Source: an uncultured Clostridia bacterium (GTDB lineage Bacteria; Bacillota; Clostridia; TANB77; CAG-508). From it: a stretch of DNA of 47,553 nt. Each line of letters opens with the position of its first letter. Position 1 is the first letter of the stretch. The stretch spans positions 1-47,553 of the forward strand of contig CALXPN010000010.1 of assembly GCA_944390285.1 (NCBI GenBank), in the 5' to 3' direction. The position numbers and the translations under genes were made by a program. Positions 35,127 to 42,466 of this stretch are shown piece by piece. Below the pieces are notes generated by a model that was given only the letters and a program-made list of their open reading frames with translations, ran no database searches and was not told the origin of the DNA.

Positions 35127-35160
35127 CGTCACCCGGATAAATCTGGGTGACGGCTTTTCA
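35127..35160 (+). terminator. Terminator of the 596-residue orphan
   Basis: Stem CGTCACCC (35127-35134) with GGGTGACG (35145-35152), extendable inward by GGAT/ATCT, then GCTTTTCATG. The GC content of the arms again contrasts with local DNA. Confidence 0.7.
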
Positions 35161-35180
35161 TGTAAATTACAAATAAAATA

Positions 35181-35209
35181 TTGAAAAATAACTGATTATG
35201 TAATATAAT
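35181..35209 (+). promoter_or_regulatory. Promoter for alaS
   Basis: -35 TTGAAA (35181-35186), 17-bp spacer, -10 TATAAT (35204-35209). Confidence 0.65.
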
Positions 35210-35244
35210 AATACAAGTTATTTTAGAATATAAAGGAGAATCTT

Positions 35245-36996
35245 ATGAAAGCAGTCGAAATTAGAAATAAATATCTAAATTTTTTTAAAGAACATGGTCA
35301 TAGTATAATTCCATCAGCACCATTAATACCAGAAAATGATCCATCAGTATTATTTACAACAGCTGGAATGCAACCATTAGTACCATATCTTTTAGGTCAA
35401 AAACATCCAGCGGGAACAAGGTTAACAGATTATCAAAAATGTGTAAGAACAAATGATATAGATGAAGTTGGAGATAATCGTCATTTGACATATTTTGAAA
35501 TGCTTGGAAACTGGTCTTTAGGAGATTATTTTAAAGAAGAGTCTATAGCAATGAGTTATGAGTTTTTAACAAAAGAATTAAATATTCCAGCAGAAAAAAT
35601 ATCTGTTACTTGTTTTGCAGGTGATGAAGATTGTCAAAAAGATGAAGTTGCATATAAAGCATGGAAAAAAGCTGGTATACCTGAAGAGAGAATATATTTT
35701 TTTGGAAAAGAAGATAATTGGTGGATAGCAGGAGAAGAAGGGCCTTGCGGACCAGATACAGAAATGTTTTATGATACAGGTAAACCAAAATGTTCACCTG
35801 AATGTAATCCATCATGTGACTGTGGAAAATATGTTGAAATATGGAATAATGTTTTTATGGAATTTTATAAAGATAAAAATGAATATTCTAAATTAAAACA
35901 AAAGAATGTAGATACTGGTTTAGGATTAGAAAGAATGACAATGCTTTTACAAGGAAAAGAGACTCCTTTTGAAATAGAATTATTTGCACCTGTTATGGAA
36001 AAATTAGAAGAACTTCAAAAAGTAGATAGTATAAAAAGTAGGAGAATAGTAACAGAACATTTGCGTTCTAGCATAATGATTATAAATGATGGCGGAAGAC
36101 CAAGTAATGTAGATAGAGGATATATTTTAAGAAGATTGCTTCGTAGAATGACAAGACATTTAAATAAATTAGAAGTGGATTTAAATAAACTAGAGGTGAT
36201 AATAGATACTTCGATAGAAGCTTTAAAAGAATTGTATCCAGAACTTGATAAAAATAAAGAAATAATAAAAAATGTTATAATTGAAGAAAAAAATAAATTT
36301 ATGAAAACATTGAAAAACGGAGAAAGAGAATTTGAAAAAGTGGCAAATAAAACAAGGATTGCTGGAAAAAAAGTTTTAGATACAAAAGCTGTATTTAATC
36401 TATATGAAACATATGGTTTTCCACCAGAAATGACAGAAGAATTAGCAAAAGAAGAAGGCTTAGAAGTAGATATGTCTGATTACCAAAAATTATTTAAAGA
36501 ACATCAAGAAAAATCAAGATTAGGAAGTGAACAAAAATTTAAAGGCGGACTTGCTTCAACAGGAGAGATTGAAACAAAATACCATACAGCAACACATCTT
36601 TTAAATGCAGCATTGAAAAAAGTGTTGGGAGAACATGTACACCAAAAGGGAAGTAATATAACAGCAGAAAGAATGAGATTCGATTTTTCTCATGGAACTA
36701 AATTAACAGATGAAGAAAAGAAAAAAGTAGAAGATTTAGTTAATGAGTATATTAGTCAAAATATACCAGTAGAAAAACTTGAAATGAAAAAAGAAGAAGC
36801 TATAAATATGGGAGCAGAAGCTATGTTTTTAGATAAATATGGAGATATAGTAACTGTATATAAAATAGGAGATGTGTCTTTAGAACTTTGTGGTGGACCT
36901 CATGTAAAAAATACAGGTGAATTAGGACATTTTAAGATAAAAAAAGAAGAAGCATCATCTTCAGGAGTAAGAAGAATAAAAGCAATTTTAGAATAA
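35245..36996 (+). CDS. alaS: Alanyl-tRNA synthetase, short form without the C-terminal domain
   Basis: Charges tRNA-Ala. The class II core is present from the start (RNKYLNFFKEHGHSIIPSAP, FTTAGMQPLVPYLLG, FEMLGNWSLGDYFKEE, DTGLGLERMTMLLQG). The editing domain is intact, with zinc-site residues H447, H451 (HTATH), C549 and H553 (CGGPH). At 583 residues it ends right after the editing domain (SSSGVRRIKAILE), so the DHHA1/C-Ala part of the usual 870-residue enzyme is absent. The sequence after the stop is non-coding in all frames I checked, so this is not a frameshift. A recognised short AlaRS class exists; whether a full-length copy is elsewhere is unknown. Confidence 0.9.
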   Translation: MKAVEIRNKYLNFFKEHGHSIIPSAPLIPENDPSVLFTTAGMQPLVPYLLGQKHPAGTRLTDYQKCVRTNDIDEVGDNRHLTYFEMLGNWSLGDYFKEESIAMSYEFLTKELNIPAEKISVTCFAGDEDCQKDEVAYKAWKKAGIPEERIYFFGKEDNWWIAGEEGPCGPDTEMFYDTGKPKCSPECNPSCDCGKYVEIWNNVFMEFYKDKNEYSKLKQKNVDTGLGLERMTMLLQGKETPFEIELFAPVMEKLEELQKVDSIKSRRIVTEHLRSSIMIINDGGRPSNVDRGYILRRLLRRMTRHLNKLEVDLNKLEVIIDTSIEALKELYPELDKNKEIIKNVIIEEKNKFMKTLKNGEREFEKVANKTRIAGKKVLDTKAVFNLYETYGFPPEMTEELAKEEGLEVDMSDYQKLFKEHQEKSRLGSEQKFKGGLASTGEIETKYHTATHLLNAALKKVLGEHVHQKGSNITAERMRFDFSHGTKLTDEEKKKVEDLVNEYISQNIPVEKLEMKKEEAINMGAEAMFLDKYGDIVTVYKIGDVSLELCGGPHVKNTGELGHFKIKKEEASSSGVRRIKAILE

Positions 36997-37028
36997 TATT
37001 TCAATTATATTAAAAAGAATTAAAAAAT

Positions 37029-37057
37029 TTGAAAAAAATAGTTGTTTGTGTTATAAT
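37029..37057 (+). promoter_or_regulatory. Promoter of the sortase gene
   Basis: -35 TTGAAA (37029-37034), 17-bp spacer, -10 TATAAT (37052-37057). Confidence 0.7.
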
Positions 37058-37102
37058 ATATTATATATAGTTATGTAAATTTAGAAGATAGGAGATAGGA
37101 AT

Positions 37103-37789
37103 ATGATTAGTAATAAGTATAGTAATATTTTAACAATGCTTTTAGTTGTTTTTATTGTTGCAATACTTGGTATAGTTGCTTATTTTGGATATGATTTATT
37201 AAATTCAAAAGCTGTAAATGATAATGCACAATCAACTTTAGATGAATTTGAAAAAGCAGTTACAAGAGAAACTGTTTCGGAAAGTACAAACAATGAAGTA
37301 GATGGAGAAGTAACAAATCCATTAGATGAATTGAACTCTATGACTAATACAGAGGAAGAAGTTGTACAAGAACCTGAAAAAGTATATATGGAAGGTTATG
37401 AAGTAAAAGGTAGAATACAAATTCCAAAAACAGGGGTAGATTATCCAGTACTTGCAGAAGTTACAAAAAGAAGTCTTGAAATAGCTGTTGGTATAGCTTA
37501 TGGACCTGGATTAAATGAAGTTGGAAATACTATTATATATGGACATAATTACAGAAATGGTTTATTTTTCTCAGATAATAAAAAATTATCAAATGGAGAT
37601 AAAGTTTTAATTACAGATCAATATGGAAATACTATTACATATTCTATCTATAATATATATCAGACAACACCAAGTGATGCATCATATTTTACTAGAGATA
37701 CTCAAGGTAAAAGAGAAATCTCATTACAAACTTGTACAGATGATAGTAGTGCCAGAATAATAATTTGGGCAGTAGAAGATGGAGAATAA
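37103..37789 (+). CDS. Sortase
   Basis: A cysteine transpeptidase that links surface proteins to the cell wall or to each other. It has an N-terminal membrane anchor (residues 8-32), an acidic linker, and the sortase barrel starting near KGRIQIPKTGVDYPVL. The catalytic set is H148 (YGHNYRN), C211 (LQTCTDD) and R218 (SSARII). 228 residues. The subclass is uncertain (B- or D-like by general look). No LPXTG-type substrate is evident in the window. Its own promoter and terminator make it a single-gene unit. Confidence 0.9.
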   Translation: MISNKYSNILTMLLVVFIVAILGIVAYFGYDLLNSKAVNDNAQSTLDEFEKAVTRETVSESTNNEVDGEVTNPLDELNSMTNTEEEVVQEPEKVYMEGYEVKGRIQIPKTGVDYPVLAEVTKRSLEIAVGIAYGPGLNEVGNTIIYGHNYRNGLFFSDNKKLSNGDKVLITDQYGNTITYSIYNIYQTTPSDASYFTRDTQGKREISLQTCTDDSSARIIIWAVEDGE

Positions 37790-37800
37790 TAAAAAATTAA

Positions 37801-37838
37801 AAAATGGAGCATAGTTATGGTGCTCCATTTTATTTTTT
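37801..37838. terminator. Bidirectional terminator after the sortase
   Basis: Arms AAAATGGAGCA and TGCTCCATTTT, with A and T runs on the outside. The stop codon at the original end of the - strand broken gene (37830-37832) lies right in it, showing that this hairpin is that gene's terminator too. Confidence 0.85.
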
Positions 37839-38291
37839 ATGAAAAAATTTTATAATATAATTAAATAAGATTTTAAATATATTTTCTTTTCTCAGTTTAA
37901 CAGGTAGTTGATTTGTAGTTATATTTTTATATTCGGTTGGTAAGATGCTTTCTTTTTTATCAAAAAGATTATTTATATTATATTTTTTATTTATTTTTTC
38001 TAAATATATTTTTTCATTATTATTTAAGTGTTCTTTAAAAATATTTTTTTACTTTTCTGTTTCACACCAATAATTTAAGCAAATCATAGCAATCAATCCC
38101 TTAGTTTCAGTTTTTAGATTTAGCTCATTTAAGGGTTTGGTATAATCAAATTCACATTTATAATTTTGAGATGTATTATTTTTGAGAAAATTCATAAAAC
38201 TATTTGGAATTTTATTTATATCATCTTGACATATTCCATTTAAATAATACAATGTTTCAGAAATTGCTATTTTATATTTTTCATTCATCAT
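37830..38291 (-). pseudogene. Gene interrupted by an in-frame TAA
   Basis: From ATG 38291 the frame reads 80 residues (MMNEKYKIAISETLYYLNG to LIAMICLNYWCETEK) and stops at TAA 38051-38049. The same frame then stays open for 72 more codons (KNIFKEHLNNNEKIYLEKIN to IIKFFHKK) and ends at 37830, directly at a terminator. The second part is protein-like and lysine-rich, as the C-terminus of such a protein would be. The intact product would be about 153 residues. A single substitution is the simplest cause. The start overlaps the stop of the upstream zincin-like gene, so the pair is translationally coupled. No family is named with confidence. Confidence 0.7.
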
Positions 38292-39591
38292 AACTCCTAT
38301 CTTGAGGGGTAGTATTATCCTCTTTATCAGGAGTATAATTATGTACAGAAATTGTTATAGCTGTAGTAGCTTCCTGTAAAGAAGATGTTCTTACAGATTG
38401 ATCTTGCATACAGTCATTAAATCCTGATTTTTTATTTATTTTATCAAAATCTTTTGTTTGTAATTTTTTTATAATTTCATCTAAAGTAGAAGACTCTTTT
38501 TCCTGATAATGTAAAATTTCACATAATTTTGATTCACTATGAGTGTTAGGGCTTTCTTGAGTTTCTATTAATTGTTCAGGATGTTTAGAAATCCATTGAT
38601 CTAAAAATCTAATTTCATTAGAATAGTATTCATTTCTATATGAGTCAAAATCATATTTCCCTTCATTTAAATATTTTTCGTATTCTTGTTTAAAATTGGT
38701 ATGTAATTTTTCAAAAATTCCATTTCCCATTATACTATCTATTGAATCTTTTAGTTGAGCTAATCTTTCATGTTCAACTTGATTTTTTTCATTATGACCT
38801 TGTTCTCTACGCATTTTTTGTTCATTAGTTAAACTCATAATTGAAGCTAATTTATCTTTACCTATAATAAGTTCTAGTCTAGTTGCTATTTCTGTTTCTT
38901 TTTGATGAGAAGTAGGAGAAAGCCTTAAATTATATTTATCTGCACATTCACGAGCTAGTCTTTCAGTTGTTCCTTCTATGAAAACACCTTTACCAGGTAT
39001 AAAAATATGCATTGCTTCATGAGGTAGACAATCTAGAATCCAATCAATATCGTTTTTTTGTGTAATCAGTAATTCTGCAAAATAATCTAATTGATCACGT
39101 GGACTATCAGCCATTTTATGACTTACAGAAAGAGGAGGGGTTATATTATCTGCAAATTTTATTTTTCCATTTTCTGTTTCAGGGGTGAGTCCATTTTTAC
39201 CATTTTTAAATGCAAAAACCTTTGTTGCACAAACTTTACCATCAACGAGTATTGCTTCAATTCCGGATTTTTTTAATGTTTTATCAAGAAATGGTTGAAT
39301 ACCCATATATACTGTTATTCCATTTGAACCACCTCTACATTCCGGTTGTAGTTTATCAAGTACAGTAATAGTTAATTTATTTATGTCTTTACATTCAAAT
39401 CCTGGAAATTCTGCAAGATAAATTAAAACACATTTTTTCATTTCATATTCTAATATTGTTTTTATATCATCATGTAAAGTTCCATCATTATTGAAAGCTG
39501 TTAGATTTTGTGCCTTGTACATTTCAATAATTTGTTTTATTTTTTTATTAATTTCTTCATTATTTTTTCTTATATTTTGTAAATTAGACAT
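38281..39591 (-). CDS. Zincin-like putative metalloprotease, 436 aa
   Basis: The central motif is PHEAMHIF (H191, E192, H195), followed after ten residues by FIEGTTERLAREC, where E206 fits the third zinc ligand of gluzincins (HExxH then EG-xx-E). The N-terminal 60 residues look coiled-coil, and the C-terminal 150 are polar and low-complexity. There is no signal peptide or membrane helix. It is a cytoplasmic protease candidate, or a metal-binding domain turned to another use. The start has AGGA inside a 15-bp repeat arm, and the promoter lies inside a bracketed segment (39592-39731). A broken small gene follows in the same transcript. Confidence 0.7.
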   Translation of the reverse strand: MSNLQNIRKNNEEINKKIKQIIEMYKAQNLTAFNNDGTLHDDIKTILEYEMKKCVLIYLAEFPGFECKDINKLTITVLDKLQPECRGGSNGITVYMGIQPFLDKTLKKSGIEAILVDGKVCATKVFAFKNGKNGLTPETENGKIKFADNITPPLSVSHKMADSPRDQLDYFAELLITQKNDIDWILDCLPHEAMHIFIPGKGVFIEGTTERLARECADKYNLRLSPTSHQKETEIATRLELIIGKDKLASIMSLTNEQKMRREQGHNEKNQVEHERLAQLKDSIDSIMGNGIFEKLHTNFKQEYEKYLNEGKYDFDSYRNEYYSNEIRFLDQWISKHPEQLIETQESPNTHSESKLCEILHYQEKESSTLDEIIKKLQTKDFDKINKKSGFNDCMQDQSVRTSSLQEATTAITISVHNYTPDKEDNTTPQDRSYDE

Positions 39592-39731
39592 TATAGTATT
39601 ATCCTACCTAAATAATTATTTATGATTTTTAAATTGTTTATTTTTTATAAAATGTTATAACATTAATTTCACTACTAATTATTTTATATTTTATCTTAAC
39701 AAACTTAATATTTCAATAGGATAATACTATA
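39592..39731. repeat. Perfect 15-bp inverted repeats around a promoter, candidate inverton
   Basis: Left arm TATAGTATTATCCTA (39592-39606) and right arm TAGGATAATACTATA (39717-39731) are exact reverse complements, 110 bp apart. The segment between carries a promoter pointing at the zincin-like gene, whose ATG directly abuts the left arm. The weak ribosome site (AGGA) is in the arm itself, so it would survive inversion. This is the arrangement of phase-variable invertible promoters. Two inverted operator copies used for DNA looping would look similar. Confidence 0.55.
39688..39716 (-). promoter_or_regulatory. Promoter inside the inverted-repeat segment
   Basis: On the - strand: -35 TTGAAA (39716-39711), 17-bp spacer, -10 TAAAAT (39693-39688). 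The -35 begins at the base next to the right repeat arm. As written it drives the zincin-like gene (the ON state if the segment inverts). Confidence 0.6.
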
Positions 39732-39742
39732 TTATTTATAAT

Positions 39743-39785
39743 AAAAAACAAGCAACTTTCCAAAAATAAAAGTTGCTTGTTTTTT
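39743..39785 (-). terminator. Terminator of the tRNA-His/tRNA-Gln transcript
   Basis: Stem around ACAAGCAACTTT and AAAGTTGCTTGT with A and T runs outside, one base past the encoded CCA of tRNA-Gln. Confidence 0.85.
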
Positions 39786-39786
39786 A

Positions 39787-39861
39787 TGGCTGGGCTGGCT
39801 AGATTCGAACTAGCGCATGCCAGAGTCAAAGTCTGGTGCCTTACCGCTTGGCTACAGCCCA
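39787..39861 (-). tRNA. tRNA-Gln (anticodon TTG)
   Basis: Acceptor TGGGCTG pairs with CAGCCCA, discriminator G, CCA encoded. The anticodon loop is in CAGACTTTGACTCTG; T arm GCTAGTTCGAATCTAGC. 75 bases with CCA. Confidence 0.95.
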
Positions 39862-39875
39862 ATATTATATTAAAA

Positions 39876-39953
39876 TGGGGTGGAAGATGGGACTCGAACC
39901 CACGGTCTTCAGTGCCACAAACTGACGCGTTAACCAACTACGCTACATCCACC
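39876..39953 (-). tRNA. tRNA-His (anticodon GTG)
   Basis: Carries the extra 5' G at -1 opposite C73, the histidine identity mark. Anticodon loop in CAGTTTGTGGCACTG; T arm GTGGGTTCGAGTCCCAT; CCA encoded. The acceptor stem has one T-T mismatch (positions 6 and 67); otherwise it is regular. Confidence 0.93.
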
Positions 39954-39983
39954 ATGTTGTATCGATTCTCACAACGCTATTAT

Positions 39984-40012
39984 ATTTTAAAACAAAATTA
40001 TAATTTTGTCAA
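39984..40012 (-). promoter_or_regulatory. Promoter of the tRNA pair
   Basis: On the - strand: -35 TTGACA (40012-40007), 17-bp spacer, -10 TAAAAT (39989-39984), 30 bases upstream of tRNA-His. Confidence 0.7.
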
Positions 40013-40152
40013 CTATTTATTAAAAAATAATAAACAAAATAATTTGTTGTTAATATAAAAAATAATAAAAAATTTCATTTTTTAATGTATAAATTTTGTT
40101 TGTATGTTATACTTAATATATTGAAATAAAAATAGTGTTAGGAAAGAAATTT

Positions 40153-41232
40153 ATGAATAAAATAATAGAAGACATTTTAAGAAATAAAAAGAAATATATA
40201 GTAATATTTTTAATTATTTTTATTATAATATTAGCAATAATAGGAATTAATAGCATAATTCAATATAAAATAAATAATATAGATGTAAGTAATGCAATTC
40301 ATGGTGTAATTATAAAAGAAAATGTAGGCTTTTATAGAAAGCCAAAAATATCTAGGTGGAAACATATAAGAGATGTAGAAATAGGTGAAAATGCGTATAT
40401 AGTAGAAACTATAAAAGATGAAGAAAATCAAGAATGGTACAAAGTAAAAATAGGTGATAGAGTTGGATATGTTCTTTCTCAAAATGTGGATTATTATGAA
40501 TTTTCTAATCAAGATGGAATGGTTTTAATGTCTGATGTTTCAAAATTTAATATACAATTTAAACATTTTAATTCAAGTAATGATTATGAAGTATTTATTT
40601 TAAATTCAAATATAAATTATGTTTATATAAGAGCTGGTGGAAGAGGATATGGAGAAGAAGGTAATTTCTATACAGATACACAATATGAATTGTTTATAGA
40701 AGCTTGTGAATATTTGGGAGTACCTTATGGATTTTATTATATTGATGAGGCAATAAATAGTGAAGAGATTGATGAAGAAGTAGATTTTATGGAAAAATTT
40801 ATAAAGGAAAATGCTACCAAGATGTGTATACTCCCATTAGTAATTGATGTGGAAAAACATGATGGAGTAGGAAGAGCAGATGAAATATGGGAAGAAAGAG
40901 CATTACTTGTTTCAGAGTTGATTTCAAAATTTAAGAATAAAAATATAGATACAATTGTTTATACAAATGCAAATCTTGCTAATGAATTTTTATATTCATT
41001 AGATACGAAATTTTGGCTTGCATATTACAATTTAGAAGATAAAATTCCTAATTATTGGATAGATAAGACAGATTTAGAAATAGCAGGAAATATTGAACTT
41101 TTAAATAAAACTGTGGGATGGCAATTTACAGAAACAGGTGCAGGATCAGAAATTCCATATGAAGTTGATGTTAGTCTTGTTAAAAATGAGTTTTTTAGGG
41201 AATTTGTAAAAATAAATCAGGAGGAAAAATGA
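40153..41232 (+). CDS. Membrane-anchored GH25 lysozyme with SH3-like domain
   Basis: A muramidase that cuts peptidoglycan glycan chains. Residues 15-38 form a signal anchor; an SH3-like segment follows (GENAYIVETIKDEENQEWYK to GDRVGYVL), then the GH25 barrel with MVLMSDVSKFNIQF, YVYIRAGGRGYGEEG, PYGFYYIDEAIN and the acidic pair in PLVIDVEKHDG. 359 residues. Start ATG 40153 has GGAAAG upstream; the frame from 40135 adds an unlikely prefix. Its stop overlaps the next gene's ATG (ATGA), coupling it to the carboxypeptidase. Both act on the wall. Confidence 0.88.
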   Translation: MNKIIEDILRNKKKYIVIFLIIFIIILAIIGINSIIQYKINNIDVSNAIHGVIIKENVGFYRKPKISRWKHIRDVEIGENAYIVETIKDEENQEWYKVKIGDRVGYVLSQNVDYYEFSNQDGMVLMSDVSKFNIQFKHFNSSNDYEVFILNSNINYVYIRAGGRGYGEEGNFYTDTQYELFIEACEYLGVPYGFYYIDEAINSEEIDEEVDFMEKFIKENATKMCILPLVIDVEKHDGVGRADEIWEERALLVSELISKFKNKNIDTIVYTNANLANEFLYSLDTKFWLAYYNLEDKIPNYWIDKTDLEIAGNIELLNKTVGWQFTETGAGSEIPYEVDVSLVKNEFFREFVKINQEEK

Positions 41233-42431
41233 TTTTAAACAGATATATTAGTAAATTTTTTATAGTATTAGTTTTTCTAGTAATTATACAACTAATATTT
41301 TTTAATATATTATCTTTAGCAAGTGAAGTATCGCCTACAAACAACAGTACAGAAAATTTGCAGATTTATTCTGAATCAGCAATTTTAATTGAAGAAAAAA
41401 CTGGTAAAGTTTTGTATGAAAAAGGAATGCATGACAGAAAATATCCAGCAAGTACTACAAAAGTACTTACAGCAATACTTGCAATAGAGAATTGTAATTT
41501 ATCAGATACTGCAACAGCAAGTTATGAAGCTGTAAATTCAATAAAATCAGGATACACAAAAGCAAATATACAACCTGGAGAGACATTTACAATAGAAGAA
41601 CTTCTGGATGTATTAATTCTTCAATCCGCAAATGAAGCAGCAAATGTAATTGCAGAACATATATCAGGAAGTGTATCAGAATTTGCTAATTTAATGAACC
41701 AAAAGGCTAAAGAAATAGGATGTACAGATTCTAATTTTGTAAATGCTAATGGAGAGCATAATGAAAATCATTATTCATCAGCATATGATTTAGCAATGAT
41801 AACTAAATATAGTATGCAAAACGATACTTTTAGAAATCTTATAACAAAATTAGAATGTAAACTTCCAAATACAGAGTATTGGACAGAAGAAGATATTGAA
41901 GAACATGGTGAAAGAATTTTCAAAAATACTAATAATTTATTGATTAAAGATAGTAGATATTATTATAAATATGCAATAGGAGGAAAAGCAGGTTTTACCA
42001 CTCCAGCTAAAAATTGTCTTATTTCTATAGCAAATAAAGATGGGTTTGAAACAATAGCAGTGGTTTTACATGCTGAAACTACAGCCGATGGATTGAGTGC
42101 AAGATATATAGACACAATAAATTTATTTGAATATGGTTTTAATAATTATAATTTAAATGAAATTTTAAAAGAATATAATATGGAAAGTGATAGTAGTGCA
42201 AGAAGTGGCTATAGGACAGTACCTATTGATGATACAAACTCGGAAAATATAGATAGTAATATAGAGAATCAAGATTCTAATAATATTAATATATTAAAGA
42301 TTATAATTGGAATAGTAATAATAGTTTTAATTACTTTTTATTTCATAATAAAAATGATTGTAAAAAAGAGAAAAAATGATATGAGAAAAAGACTTTATGA
42401 TTTTAAAGTAAATTATTATGGAAAAAAATAA
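41229..42431 (+). CDS. D-alanyl-D-alanine carboxypeptidase, DacF-like
   Basis: Trims the terminal D-Ala of peptidoglycan stems. Signal peptide at residues 8-32. The serine nucleophile is S75 with K78 in ASTTKVL; the SxN motif is S133-A-N in LQSANEAAN. The third motif is K253-A-G (GGKAGFT) where most homologues have KTG. The end has a membrane helix (about residues 355-380) and a basic tail, so it may be anchored at both ends. 400 residues. It overlaps the GH25 gene by 4 bases and shares its transcript. Confidence 0.9.
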   Translation: MILNRYISKFFIVLVFLVIIQLIFFNILSLASEVSPTNNSTENLQIYSESAILIEEKTGKVLYEKGMHDRKYPASTTKVLTAILAIENCNLSDTATASYEAVNSIKSGYTKANIQPGETFTIEELLDVLILQSANEAANVIAEHISGSVSEFANLMNQKAKEIGCTDSNFVNANGEHNENHYSSAYDLAMITKYSMQNDTFRNLITKLECKLPNTEYWTEEDIEEHGERIFKNTNNLLIKDSRYYYKYAIGGKAGFTTPAKNCLISIANKDGFETIAVVLHAETTADGLSARYIDTINLFEYGFNNYNLNEILKEYNMESDSSARSGYRTVPIDDTNSENIDSNIENQDSNNINILKIIIGIVIIVLITFYFIIKMIVKKRKNDMRKRLYDFKVNYYGKK

Positions 42432-42466
42432 GACACGATATAATAAAATATCGTGTCTTATTTTTT
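42423..42466. terminator. Bidirectional terminator
   Basis: Stem TAAGACACGATAT with ATATCGTGTCTTA plus flanking A and T runs. It separates the convergent carboxypeptidase and LtaS-like genes. Confidence 0.9.

Noticed and set aside
36997..37102. Lost C-terminal part of alaS by frameshift
   Set aside because: I looked for a continuing DHHA1/C-Ala frame after the stop. The DNA is non-coding and holds the sortase promoter, so the short form appears genuine.
39777..40058. Open frames across the tRNA pair on both strands
   Set aside because: They read through two complete tRNAs and their promoter.
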